Shown one piece after another: positions 34,319 to 42,789 of a stretch of DNA of 64,000 nt (the stretch's first letter is position 1; every line of letters begins with the position of its first letter). The DNA comes from AP-15 sp963814805. Its GTDB lineage: Bacteria > Pseudomonadota > Alphaproteobacteria > ATCC43930 > CGMCC-115725. The notes beneath the pieces were generated by a model. The model was not told the origin of the DNA. It saw only the letters and a list, made by a program, of their open reading frames with translations, and searched no databases. Both the position numbers and the translations under genes were made by a program. The stretch is from the NCBI GenBank assembly GCA_963814805.1, contig CAWFER010000010.1, positions 40,507 to 104,506 on the forward strand. Reading direction: 5' to 3'.

Positions 34319-34441
34319 CCGATCATCATGTTGATTAATGCTTTATTAAATCTTAACAAAGGGGCCAGAATGAGGTAGATGACAATCGCCGCTGTTAACC
34401 TAGATTTTTATTGGGATTTTCGAGAGGCGCACATACCCTTG

Positions 34442-34539
34442 AGGTGCGGTTCGCGAACCGCACCTACCTGTGAGGAGGATCGAGCGATGTCACTCCATCA
34501 TTAGAAGGGCGACCCGGCTAAAAACCGGATCGCCCTTTT
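34442..34539 (+). promoter_or_regulatory. Leader: 24-bp palindrome, 5-codon micro-ORF and terminator
   Basis: A perfect 24-bp palindrome (34442-34465, centre CGCG) is followed by a strong RBS (GAGGAGG), ATG 34487 encoding MSLHH, stop TAG 34502-34504, and directly a rho-independent terminator (stem AAGGGCGA/TCGCCCTT, 34505-34537, with a T-run). The order leader peptide-terminator resembles an attenuator or small-RNA gene. Confidence 0.55.
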
Positions 34540-34751
34540 GGTCGCAAGGGAACAAGAGGACTCGCCCCCGGACATATCCGTTTCGCATCTGGTCTGTGGC
34601 TAGCAGGGTGCGAAACAGGAAGAGACTAGGGATTTTCGTGGGTTTCTCAAGCCTTTTGTGACCGGGTGGCCGCCTGCTGTGCGCTTGCGGGAAGCGTCGC
34701 ATGGCATTCCCGGAACAAGGCCCAAAAGGGCCGGTATAGAGAATCCGCATC

Positions 34752-34949
34752 ATGCATAATTATCCACTTCTCCTTCTCGGAGCTGTGCTGGGCCTGACGA
34801 TTCTCGCCGCAATTGGAGCGGTGATGATGGTGCGCTGGCCGTCGCCCTCCAGCCCATTTTCAGATCGGCTTTTCGACACCCTCCTCTGGATCACCTCTGC
34901 TGGTTTTTTCACGGTGCTGGGTCTTCTTGCTGCTATGGGCCACGGATAA
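34752..34949 (+). CDS. Small two-helix membrane protein
   Basis: 65 aa: LLLLGAVLGLTILAAIGAVM and LLWITSAGFFTVLGLLAAMG are two hydrophobic helices linked by a short polar loop. RBS weak. It lies downstream of the leader/terminator at 34442-34539, so it could be the gene under its control. Function unknown. Confidence 0.5.
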   Translation: MHNYPLLLLGAVLGLTILAAIGAVMMVRWPSPSSPFSDRLFDTLLWITSAGFFTVLGLLAAMGHG

Positions 34950-35434
34950 AGCCGGACACCCTCAACATCTTGTTTGTCTCGGCAGGCGCAACAAACCTCC
35001 GTGTGCAGTCGCATAAGCGCCATTCTGGAAAAAGCGGCTGCGGGATTTCCCATAACATCCGTTCTGCGGCACCGCGGCTGCGAAAGGCTAAACCGCCCTC
35101 TCGAAAAGCTACCACCTGCGAGCCCGCCGCCGGCTTGATTGGATCACCCGCTGGCGCGGTGATTTCGGATCTTGTGCAGCCCCCTTTCGGGTAATTGAGC
35201 GCGCGTCGATTTCGGCCCCCCTTTCGGGCGATGGACCGTTACTGAGCGGCTTACTCCCGGCCAATGGCGCCGTCCAGCCGCTGACATTTTGGTATCGCGC
35301 TATGCGGTCCCCGCATATTAACCGTGCATTTTGTTGCGCCAGGTCTACAGCGGTAATATCTGGGGGGATTTTCTACCTCAAGGCGTGAGGGAGTGGAAGA
35401 GCCGGCAGGGAGAGCGGACGGCGAGCGGCGGCTA
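34950..35434. other. Non-coding stretch before the tandem HTH gene
   Basis: No supported gene. Imperfect repeats of GATTTCGG and CCCCTTTCGGG occur around 35160-35230, which could be regulatory or derive from a duplicated end. Confidence 0.35.
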
Positions 35435-35884
35435 ATGATAGAATTTGGGCGGCGTTTGCGCGAGGCGCGCACGCAGGCCGGTCTCAGCCAAGCCGAAGTC
35501 GCGACCCGTCTGGGGATAAGGCAGAGCTACGTGTCTCGCGTGGAACGAGGCGCGCAGAATATCTCGGTGTTGGCCTGCGTGAGGTTTGCCCAGGCCATGG
35601 GATACCTATTCTCAACGGAGTTCATGCCAAAGCCGCGCGATGGCGAAGGCGACGGGATCGCATTCGGGCGGCGTTTGCGCGAGGCGCGCGAGCGGGCCGG
35701 GCTCAGCCAGGCAGATGTCGCAACGCATCTCGGGATCACGCAGTCCTACGTGTCTCGCGTGGAACGAGGTGACCAGAATATCACGCTGTCGGCCTGCGAG
35801 GCGTTTGCGCAGGCCGTGGGGTGCATATTTTCGACGGTGTTGACGCCATCGCCGCGCGATCCCGACGGCATCGCCGAGGAGTAA
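35435..35884 (+). CDS. Tandem two-domain XRE-family repressor-like protein
   Basis: 149 aa from ATG 35435 (GTG 35393 would add 14 residues). Two almost identical HTH_3 domains follow each other: FGRRLREARTQAGLSQAEVA ... QSYVSRVERGAQN and FGRRLREARERAGLSQADVA ... QSYVSRVERGDQN, each ending in FSTEFMP/FSTVLTP. The DNA is repeated too, so this is a recent internal duplication making a pseudo-dimeric DNA-binding protein. It sits directly upstream of the virB operon and is a candidate regulator of conjugation; that role is inferred from position. Confidence 0.85.
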   Translation: MIEFGRRLREARTQAGLSQAEVATRLGIRQSYVSRVERGAQNISVLACVRFAQAMGYLFSTEFMPKPRDGEGDGIAFGRRLREARERAGLSQADVATHLGITQSYVSRVERGDQNITLSACEAFAQAVGCIFSTVLTPSPRDPDGIAEE

Positions 35885-35885
35885 A

Positions 35886-36060
35886 AAATAAGGTTGACGG
35901 GCTAAACCGTCGGGAGCCACTCTAGTACGTACGTGATGGAACGGGGCCACGGTGATTTTGCCGCTGACGCTCGTAACCACACGCGCCGTTACGTGCGCGT
36001 CGCATTTCGCACCCGCGACGCTGGCCCGTAATTGCTGAGGATAAGAGCGGGTTTGACCGG
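35886..36060 (+). repeat. Decayed duplicate of the virB1 promoter and 5' end
   Basis: This stretch matches 36107-36294: both contain AAGGTTGACGG/CAGGGTTGACGG and then GTGAT(T/A)TT(G/A)CCGCTG followed by the virB1 start codons. In the left copy the ORF stops after about 25 codons, leaving a dead virB1 start. Confidence 0.75.
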
Positions 36061-36178
36061 CTTGTCGCCAATGTGGCGTGCCACAACGATGACACCGCCG
36101 AAGAGAGAAAATCAGGGTTGACGGATTAAGCCGCCGCCGCTCACCATTACTACGTATAGGAACTAACACGAGGTCGCG

Positions 36179-36751
36179 GTGATATTACCGCTGGCAGTCG
36201 TAACCACACTCGCCGTTTCCTGCGCTCCGCGGGTCGCGCCCGCGACGCTGGCCGCAATCGCTCAGACTGAGAGCGGGCTTGATCCGTTCGCGATTCGCGA
36301 CAACACCGCACATCGCTCCTACCATCCGTCCGCGAAGCCCGAGGCAATCGCCTTGGCGGCGCGGCTCGCCACCGAGGGTCACGACCTCGACCTCGGCCTC
36401 ATGCAAATCAATCAGCAGAATTTCGGGTGGCTCGGCCTAGCCGCCGGCGACGCCTTTGAGCCTTGCCGTTCATTGGCTGCCGGCGCGGCAGTGCTGACAG
36501 CTTTCAGCCGCTACAACACGGGTTCGCCCCGCGCTGGCTTTGATAACGGCTATGTCGCCCGGGTGCTTGCGGCCGGGCGGGACGCGCGCGCGGCAAAGGC
36601 GGCTTTGGCCGGGGACAAAGTCGCGGCGCCGAATCGCGACGCGGGCGACGGGTGGAATGTCTTTCCAGATGGCGCGCTGGGCGCCGGCAAATCGTCATTT
36701 CCGCAGAAAGGGGATCAAATTGAGCAACCTGACACGACCGACCTACGCTGA
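36179..36751 (+). CDS. virB1: VirB1-like lytic transglycosylase
   Basis: 190 aa from GTG 36179 (RBS GAGG). A signal-peptide-like start (MILPLAVVTTLAVSCAPRVA) is followed by the SLT domain: catalytic Glu in IAQTESGLDPFA, LGLMQINQQNFGWLGL and the core RYNTGS. It opens the peptidoglycan for the conjugation channel. First gene of the virB operon; overlaps virB2 by 32 nt. Confidence 0.88.
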   Translation: MILPLAVVTTLAVSCAPRVAPATLAAIAQTESGLDPFAIRDNTAHRSYHPSAKPEAIALAARLATEGHDLDLGLMQINQQNFGWLGLAAGDAFEPCRSLAAGAAVLTAFSRYNTGSPRAGFDNGYVARVLAAGRDARAAKAALAGDKVAAPNRDAGDGWNVFPDGALGAGKSSFPQKGDQIEQPDTTDLR

Positions 36752-37172
36752 ATTTGTCATCGCCCGCGAGCCGTCGAAAGAAGGCGGCGCCAGCGGCGAG
36801 GCGGTGAAGCACGTCTGCCCTTGGGATCGCGGCGAGCTGTTCTACCTGCCGCCTGCCAACAGGGCTTTGGAGCAGATCCGCAAGGCGGCAGCGAGCATTT
36901 GCCCGATAATTGCGGCGGCGGGCGTATCTGGTGCAACGGCAGCGCAGGCGCAGACCGTTGGCGGCACCGACCCCAGCACAATCTTACAAGCGATTGCCAC
37001 CTATATATTAGGGCCGTTCGGGCAGGCTCTGGCTGTGCTGGCCCTGATCGGGGTGGGTATTTCCTTTCTCGTCGGCCGGCTCGGTCTGTTTGGAATCGCC
37101 GCGTTTATTGGCGGGCTGATTCTCATCTTTGGCAGCAGCTATCTGGTGCAGCAATTCCTTGGCGGGCTGTAG
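36720..37172 (+). CDS. virB2: VirB2-like pilin
   Basis: 150 aa from TTG 36720, chosen for the RBS AAAGGGGA six bases upstream. A polar N-terminal extension of about 45 residues precedes the pilin signal (ICPIIAAAGVSGATAAQAQ) and two hydrophobic helices (ATYILGPFGQALAVLALIGV and GIAAFIGGLILIFGSSYLV). The extension is longer than in typical VirB2, and the true start could lie further inside. Forms the pilus shaft. Confidence 0.78.
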   Translation: MSNLTRPTYAEFVIAREPSKEGGASGEAVKHVCPWDRGELFYLPPANRALEQIRKAAASICPIIAAAGVSGATAAQAQTVGGTDPSTILQAIATYILGPFGQALAVLALIGVGISFLVGRLGLFGIAAFIGGLILIFGSSYLVQQFLGGL

Positions 37173-37181
37173 CCCAGGCCG

Positions 37182-37517
37182 ATGGAACGTCTTGACGAGG
37201 TCCCGCTTTTCGTCGCCGCCACGCGGCCCGCGCTGATCATGGGCCTGCCGCTTGGCCTGTTTGTGCTGTTCCTGATGGCGATCGCGCTGATCATGATTTT
37301 CGTGCAGAACCCGCTCTACGAGATCGGGCTCGCCCCGCTGTGGTTCGGCGCGCGAGTCCTGGTCCGCTATGATTACAATGCCGTGGGCGTGGTAGTCCTC
37401 TGGCTGCGGACCAAAGCGCGGTCGTTCGACGCCCATTATTGGGGCGGCGCCTCGCCGGCCCCCTTCCCTATCCGCCAGGGGAAGCTGCCGCGGGGTATCG
37501 CCGATGCTGCGCGGTAA
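37182..37517 (+). CDS. virB3: VirB3-like inner membrane protein
   Basis: 111 aa; MERLDEVPLFVAATRPALIM, then LGLFVLFLMAIALIMIFVQN gives the short membrane hairpin expected of VirB3. It overlaps virB4 by 14 nt, with which VirB3 works in pilus assembly. Confidence 0.88.
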   Translation: MERLDEVPLFVAATRPALIMGLPLGLFVLFLMAIALIMIFVQNPLYEIGLAPLWFGARVLVRYDYNAVGVVVLWLRTKARSFDAHYWGGASPAPFPIRQGKLPRGIADAAR

Positions 37518-39882
37518 TTCCGGCTGGGCCGAGCGTTCGGCCGAGGCTTATCTTCCTTATCTCGGGCACGTGGCACCCAGCGCAGTCCTGCTGAACGATG
37601 GCTCCTTGCTGGCCATGGGCCGGCTGCGCGGCGTTCCGCACGAGCTTGCTTCGGCCGCGGAGCGCAATGCCGCCGCGCGGTTCCTCAATGGCCTGTGGCG
37701 CAACATCGCCGACGACACGGTGACCGTCGGCGCACATCTCGTGCGACATCGGCAGGTCGAGCGCCTGGCGGCGGCAATTTTTCGGAATGAGTTCTCCGCA
37801 AGGCTCGATGACGCCTATCGCGGTCGCGTGCTGCAGGACCGGCTGTATCAGAACGACTGGTACCTGTCGGTGATCGTGGCGCCGCGCCCGCCGGCCGGCG
37901 GCCAGGCGGCGGGACGGCAGCTCAACAAAGCGCTGGCGCGCTTTCGCAAACATGGCGGCGCGGTCGATGCCTTCAGCCTGCTCTCGATTGAAGATTTGTG
38001 GACGGCGCTGGCGCGCAGCCTCGAAGGCTACGATTTGCAGCGGCTTGGCGTGCGCGAGCAGGGTGGCGTTCTGTTCAGCGAGATGGCCGAGGCGCTGCGG
38101 CTGATCCTGACCGGCGATTATCTGCCAGTGCCGCTGGTGTCGGGGCCGCTGGGTAATTGCATCTATACGGATCGCGCGATTTTCGGGCGGCATGCGTATG
38201 AGATTCGGTCGGCTGGCTGCTCGCGTTATGGCGCGATCTTCGGCTTACGCGAATATATGGCGGCGACGCATCCCGGGCTCTTTGATGCGCTGTTGCCCCT
38301 GCCGATGCCGCTGGTGCTGTCGCAATCCTTTGGGTTTCTGGCGCGGCCCGATGCGCTCGGCAAATTATCGCTGAAAGCCAATCAGATGATCGCCGCCGGC
38401 GACAAGGCGACCTCGCAGATCGAGGGCCTTGGCGCGGCGCAGGACCAGCTGGCCTCGGGCGAATTTGTCATGGGCAGCCATCACCTGTCGCTCGCGGTTT
38501 ATGCCGACAGCTTGCCGGAGCTCGAGCGCCTGGCGGGCATGGCGCGTAGCGAGCTCGCCAACGCCGGCGCCGTCGTGGCGCGGGAAAGTCTCGGCATGGA
38601 AGCGGCGTATTTCGCGCAGCTGCCGGGCAATTTCGATTGGCGCACCCGGCCTGGCGCCATCAGCTCGCGGAATTTTTCGCATCTGGCAAATTTCGGCGCG
38701 TTTCCGCATGGCGCGCGCGAGGGCCGCTGGGGGCCGTCAATGATCCGGCTCCGGACGACCGCCGGAACCCCCTACGATTTTATCCCGCATGTCGACGATG
38801 TCGGGATGACCGTCATTTTCGGCCGCACCGGGTCGGGCAAAAGCACGTTTTTAATGACCCTTTTGGCGATGTTCGACCAGTGCCTCGGCGACAACGGCAT
38901 CGTCTTTTTCTTCGATAAGGATAGGGGAGGTGAGCTGCTGGTCCGCGCGGTTGACGGCGCGTATCTGGCGGTTCGTTCCGGCGAACCGAGCGGCCTGGCG
39001 CCGCTGCGCGGGCTCACGGACAACCCGGCCGACCGGCAATTCCTGGTCCGATGGATCAAGGCGCTTATCCAGCTCGACGGGCACGGGCCGCTGCCGCCGG
39101 AGGATGATGCGAGGCTGGCGCGCGCCGTGGCAGCGATCATGCGCATGCCGGCTGGGTTGCGCAGCCTCCAGGGGTTGCGCCAGTTCCTTGGCTGGCGAGA
39201 CAGGCGCGGCGCCGGTGCTCGCATCGAGCGCTGGTGCCGTGGGGACGGCCTTGGGTGGGCCTTTGATGGCGACCGCGACGAGGTGGATATCGCCGCGCGC
39301 ATGGTCGGCTTCGATCTGACCGCGATCCTTGGCAATCCCGAGATCGTCAGTCCGGCGGCGCAATACCTGCTGTACCGCATCCGCTCGGTGATCGACGGCC
39401 GCCGGGCGGTGATCAGCCTCGACGAATGCAAGGCCTATCTGCTGCACGAGCAATTCCGCGAGGAGACCGAAGATTTTCTGCTGCGTGGCCGCAAAAACAA
39501 TTCGGTGATCATCCTGGTGACGCAGGAGCCCGAGCATCTGCTCGAAGGCACTTTCGGTCCGACCATGGTCAATCAATGCTTTACCAAGGTCTTCTTCCGC
39601 AATCCGACCGCGGATGAGGATGTGCACCGCGGCAAACTGTTCCTGACCGAGGGCGAATACCGCGCCATTCGTGAGGATATGCTGCCGGGATCGCGGCAAT
39701 GCCTGATCAAGCGCGACAGCGGTAGCGTGATCGTCGATTTCGATTTGTCGGCCATGCCGGAATTCGTTGCCGTACTGTCGGGCCGCGCCAACACCGTGCG
39801 ATTCGCAGAACAGCTGCGCGCCGAGCATGGAACTGATTGGGTCGCCGAGTTCCAGAGACGGCATCGGGAGGCCATCGACTGA
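37504..39882 (+). CDS. virB4: VirB4 ATPase
   Basis: 792 aa. The N-terminal VirB4 domain (YLPYLGHVAPSAVLLNDGSL) leads to the ATPase: Walker A FGRTGSGKST at ~439-448, Walker B ISLDECK at ~637-643 and the family motif LVTQEPEHLLEGTFG. Powers pilus assembly and substrate transfer at the inner membrane. Its stop overlaps the virB5 ATG (TGATG). Confidence 0.95.
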   Translation: MLRGNSGWAERSAEAYLPYLGHVAPSAVLLNDGSLLAMGRLRGVPHELASAAERNAAARFLNGLWRNIADDTVTVGAHLVRHRQVERLAAAIFRNEFSARLDDAYRGRVLQDRLYQNDWYLSVIVAPRPPAGGQAAGRQLNKALARFRKHGGAVDAFSLLSIEDLWTALARSLEGYDLQRLGVREQGGVLFSEMAEALRLILTGDYLPVPLVSGPLGNCIYTDRAIFGRHAYEIRSAGCSRYGAIFGLREYMAATHPGLFDALLPLPMPLVLSQSFGFLARPDALGKLSLKANQMIAAGDKATSQIEGLGAAQDQLASGEFVMGSHHLSLAVYADSLPELERLAGMARSELANAGAVVARESLGMEAAYFAQLPGNFDWRTRPGAISSRNFSHLANFGAFPHGAREGRWGPSMIRLRTTAGTPYDFIPHVDDVGMTVIFGRTGSGKSTFLMTLLAMFDQCLGDNGIVFFFDKDRGGELLVRAVDGAYLAVRSGEPSGLAPLRGLTDNPADRQFLVRWIKALIQLDGHGPLPPEDDARLARAVAAIMRMPAGLRSLQGLRQFLGWRDRRGAGARIERWCRGDGLGWAFDGDRDEVDIAARMVGFDLTAILGNPEIVSPAAQYLLYRIRSVIDGRRAVISLDECKAYLLHEQFREETEDFLLRGRKNNSVIILVTQEPEHLLEGTFGPTMVNQCFTKVFFRNPTADEDVHRGKLFLTEGEYRAIREDMLPGSRQCLIKRDSGSVIVDFDLSAMPEFVAVLSGRANTVRFAEQLRAEHGTDWVAEFQRRHREAID

Positions 39883-40640
39883 TGTTCGTCAGATTTCGTC
39901 CGGCCAAACCGTGGTGCTTTAGGAGAACCGCGATAAAAAAGGCTGGCATTGCTGCGATTTTTCTGATCGCTGGTGTACAGCCCGTGTCGGCGCAACTCGG
40001 TGGCAGCGTCGTATATTGCACGAATTGCTCAACGATCGCGCAGCAACTCGCAGATTACGCACGCCAGCTCGCGCAGCTTCAGCAAGAAATCACGACCGCC
40101 ACCCAGGAGATCAACTCTGCCCTCGCCTTGCCGACGACAGTTTACCGCGATCTGACGACCGACGTGCGGAACATCGAGAACATCGGTTCTCAAGCACAAA
40201 TGCTCTCGGGACAAACCGGATTGATGCTCAACAATCTGAGCAATGCCGGAGGCTATCCGCTCGGCAATATTACCAGCTTGTCGCAGGAACTCATTACCGA
40301 GAGCAACGCTATTTCAAACGCGATCAAGACCGCCGCCAATGTGTTCAACAGCCTTGGATCATCTAGCGACAGCGCCACACTTTCGTCCCTGCAGACCCAA
40401 GCGCTCGGCACGGCGGGGCGCCAAGCGACGTTGCAAACCTTGGCCGGGATCGAGACGACGCTGGCGCAGCAGATCAGCAAGCAGCAAGCGACGAATACGG
40501 CGATTTATCAGGGGCTGTTGACGACGGCGGCGGCCGATGCCGATCGCCGGGAGGCGAGCGATGCCCTCACGACCGCGCAAATGGCGGCCGGCGTGAAGGC
40601 CGAATGCACCGCCGCTGGCATGGCTCTGAGCTGGTGCTGA
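39882..40640 (+). CDS. virB5: VirB5/TrbJ-like minor pilus protein
   Basis: 252 aa from ATG 39882. The signal peptide (AGIAAIFLIAGVQPVSA) is cleaved before QLGG. The mature part has long helices (QLADYARQLAQLQQEITTAT) and a CxxC near its start (VYCTNCST), as in TrbJ/VirB5 proteins that sit at the pilus tip. Confidence 0.88.
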   Translation: MFVRFRPAKPWCFRRTAIKKAGIAAIFLIAGVQPVSAQLGGSVVYCTNCSTIAQQLADYARQLAQLQQEITTATQEINSALALPTTVYRDLTTDVRNIENIGSQAQMLSGQTGLMLNNLSNAGGYPLGNITSLSQELITESNAISNAIKTAANVFNSLGSSSDSATLSSLQTQALGTAGRQATLQTLAGIETTLAQQISKQQATNTAIYQGLLTTAAADADRREASDALTTAQMAAGVKAECTAAGMALSWC

Positions 40641-40641
40641 A

Positions 40642-40962
40642 GTGAGCAAGCGCCTCTTGCTTCCTACAACGTTGCTCATGGCCGTAGCGGCGCTGCCGGC
40701 ACACGCCTCTGATTGGCGGGCGGTCGCGCACCGATGCGACCAGTATGCCGAGAGCACCTTTTGCCAGGGCAAGGCCGGATGCCCCAACTGGCAATGGTTG
40801 GCGACATGCACCGTGCAGAACATGGGCGAGGTGACGTCGCAGACGCGGGCGCGGTTTGAGCAATGCGTCGCAGCGATCGAACAAGCGAGAGAGCAGCAGC
40901 ACGCTTGCGCCCTATGCGGTGATCCGGTCAGCGACACACTGCGGTGCATGGGGGGGCCGTGA
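40642..40962 (+). CDS. Cys-rich periplasmic protein between virB5 and virB6
   Basis: 106 aa from GTG 40642, one base after the virB5 stop. Signal peptide (LLLPTTLLMAVAALPAHA) then a Cys-rich body with eight Cys (RCDQYAESTFCQGKAGCPNW, CALCGDPV). The stop overlaps the virB6 start (TGATG). Entry-exclusion proteins (Eex/TrbK) occupy this slot in other virB/trb operons, so that is the best guess; no sequence family recognised. Confidence 0.65.
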   Translation: MSKRLLLPTTLLMAVAALPAHASDWRAVAHRCDQYAESTFCQGKAGCPNWQWLATCTVQNMGEVTSQTRARFEQCVAAIEQAREQQHACALCGDPVSDTLRCMGGP

Positions 40963-42446
40963 TGCCGATCCCGTTTACGGGGCCGGCCGCTCTGCTGACC
41001 GCGGCTTTCCTGCTCGCCCCCGGCGCACAGGCGCAGACGGCCAGCGAGATCAACCCCATGCCCTTGATTATACAAGCTGAAAGTGCGGGTAATCCGACCG
41101 CGCAGAGTTCACAGAGCTCAGCCAGCGGCCTGTTTGGGGATTTGACCAGCACGTGGGCCCAGGCGTTATCGGCCTGCAATTGCGGCACCACCTCTCAGTA
41201 CGCGACCGCGGCCAGCGCGCCCGCCTCGGTGCAGATCGCGGCCAACGCCGCGCTGATCGATCAGCAGGGGCTGAGTCCTTGGCTATGCAGCGGCTGTGAC
41301 GTGGCGTTTGCCAACGCCGTGGCAGCTGCTGGCGGCGCTGGCGCGTTTCAAAGGTCGGGGCTGTCGACCAACCCGACCAGCTACGCCATGGCCAACAGTC
41401 CGGGAGGACTGAGCAGTCTCTTCGGCACGGCCCAGCAGCCTGGGATCACCGTATCGGCACCCGGTGTCGGCAGCGGCGGCACTACAGCCGCCGCCGTCAG
41501 CTCAACGCCCGGTACGCTCAGCTCGCCGTTCAGCTGGGAATGGAATCAAATGGTCGGCACTACCCAGAACGCGGTCCAGGGCGAAATTCAAGCGATTCAG
41601 CTCATGCTGGCTCACTATTTGCCGGCTCTCCTTGTACTTGCAGTGATCATTTTAGGGATAAGCACGTGGCTGGGCCGGACCCGGTACGACACGCTGGTCG
41701 GTTTTGCGCTCAGGCTGGTGCTGGTCGTCCCGTTTGTCGCTGCCGGGAGCCAACTCTACCAAAATTGGGTCGTCCAGCCGGTGATGGGCCTGCCGGCGTG
41801 GTGGCAAAGCTGGGTGATCAGTGGCATCGGCGGTGCTGGGGGCGGGCTATCCTCTCCAGTCTCGGTACTCGACCAGGTTTATAACGCAGTCAGCTCGGCT
41901 GCCGACAAGATGGCGAGTACGGCCAGCCCGTGGCACGTTGCTCATGCCATCGAAATCTTCCTCGTTGGTCTCATGGCCAAATTCCTGACGGCAGCGGGAT
42001 TGGCTGCGATGTTTGTTGCGATCGCGGTCACCACGGTCCTGACCTTCGTCGCCTTGATTGTGGGTCCGATCATTATCCCGCTGACGCTGTTCGCGGTCAC
42101 CCGCCAAGTCTTCTGGTCATGGGTCGGTGTGCTCGGCACGCTGCTTTTAAGCCTGCTCGCGGTCGACATCATGCTGACGCTGTACGAGGCGAACATGACG
42201 GCGATGCTTGGGGCGATGACCCTGAGCGGAACGCCTGACACCGACGCGCCCTCGGTGATCGCGCTCGGTATCATGGTCTTTATTCTCGGTTCGTCGGTCG
42301 TGTTCGTGCCGGCGATGATGACGCGCATTGGCGGGGGTGTGGTGGCCGCGCTGGATGGTGCCGCGTGGTACCTGGCGGGCGGCCCGGTGCGCGCTGCGGC
42401 ATCGGCCTCGTTGCGTATGGTTGGCCGGCGTTGGGGGCTTTCATGA
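40962..42446 (+). CDS. virB6: VirB6/TrbL-like protein with transglycosylase-like N-terminus
   Basis: 494 aa from ATG 40962. After a signal-like start, residues ~33-140 resemble a lytic transglycosylase: candidate Glu40 in IIQAESAGNPTAQ, then SASGLFGDLTSTWAQAL. Residues ~220-480 hold the polytopic VirB6/TrbL domain (LPALLVLAVIILGISTWLG, FLTAAGLAAMFVAIAVTTVL). VirB6 forms part of the inner-membrane translocation pore. The fusion of a wall-cutting domain to it is unusual. Stop overlaps the next ORF by 4 nt. Confidence 0.85.
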   Translation: MPIPFTGPAALLTAAFLLAPGAQAQTASEINPMPLIIQAESAGNPTAQSSQSSASGLFGDLTSTWAQALSACNCGTTSQYATAASAPASVQIAANAALIDQQGLSPWLCSGCDVAFANAVAAAGGAGAFQRSGLSTNPTSYAMANSPGGLSSLFGTAQQPGITVSAPGVGSGGTTAAAVSSTPGTLSSPFSWEWNQMVGTTQNAVQGEIQAIQLMLAHYLPALLVLAVIILGISTWLGRTRYDTLVGFALRLVLVVPFVAAGSQLYQNWVVQPVMGLPAWWQSWVISGIGGAGGGLSSPVSVLDQVYNAVSSAADKMASTASPWHVAHAIEIFLVGLMAKFLTAAGLAAMFVAIAVTTVLTFVALIVGPIIIPLTLFAVTRQVFWSWVGVLGTLLLSLLAVDIMLTLYEANMTAMLGAMTLSGTPDTDAPSVIALGIMVFILGSSVVFVPAMMTRIGGGVVAALDGAAWYLAGGPVRAAASASLRMVGRRWGLS

Positions 42447-42634
42447 CGATGAAAGACCTCATCGAGACCGGGTGGGCGATCGGTGTCCCCTTCCTCTTCG
42501 TATGGCTAATCGCACCAAGGTTGGTCAAGCGCACCTTCTGGGTTGCAGTCGCCGTCTGCACTTTGCTCGGCTATGGGCTTTTTCGGCTCTTTCGCAGAGT
42601 GCAGCAGCAAAGGCAGCGGCGGGGTTTGCCATGA
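42443..42634 (+). CDS. Small membrane protein in the virB operon
   Basis: 63 aa: MTMKDLIETGWAIGVPFLFV, then LVKRTFWVAVAVCTLLGYGL gives two membrane segments and a basic end. Overlaps virB6 and virB7 by 4 nt each, so it belongs to the operon. Role unknown. Confidence 0.75.
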   Translation: MTMKDLIETGWAIGVPFLFVWLIAPRLVKRTFWVAVAVCTLLGYGLFRLFRRVQQQRQRRGLP

Positions 42635-42789
42635 TCCGAATCTTCGTTCTTGTCATGTTGGCGCTTGCCGCCTGCACCGGTCCCGCACCGCCGCCGCTGC
42701 CAACCGGCCCCTGGAAAGCCGCCAACGATTGGCCGGGCTGGGCCACATGGCAGCCCACCCAGGCAGAATTGGACAGCCTGCCCCGATGA
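42631..42789 (+). CDS. virB7: VirB7-like lipoprotein
   Basis: 52 aa: a lipobox (MLALAAC) follows a short signal sequence, then a Pro-rich segment GPAPPPLPTGPW. Size and place before virB8 suit VirB7, the outer-membrane lipoprotein that stabilises VirB9. Overlaps both neighbours by 4 nt. Confidence 0.82.
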   Translation: MIRIFVLVMLALAACTGPAPPPLPTGPWKAANDWPGWATWQPTQAELDSLPR

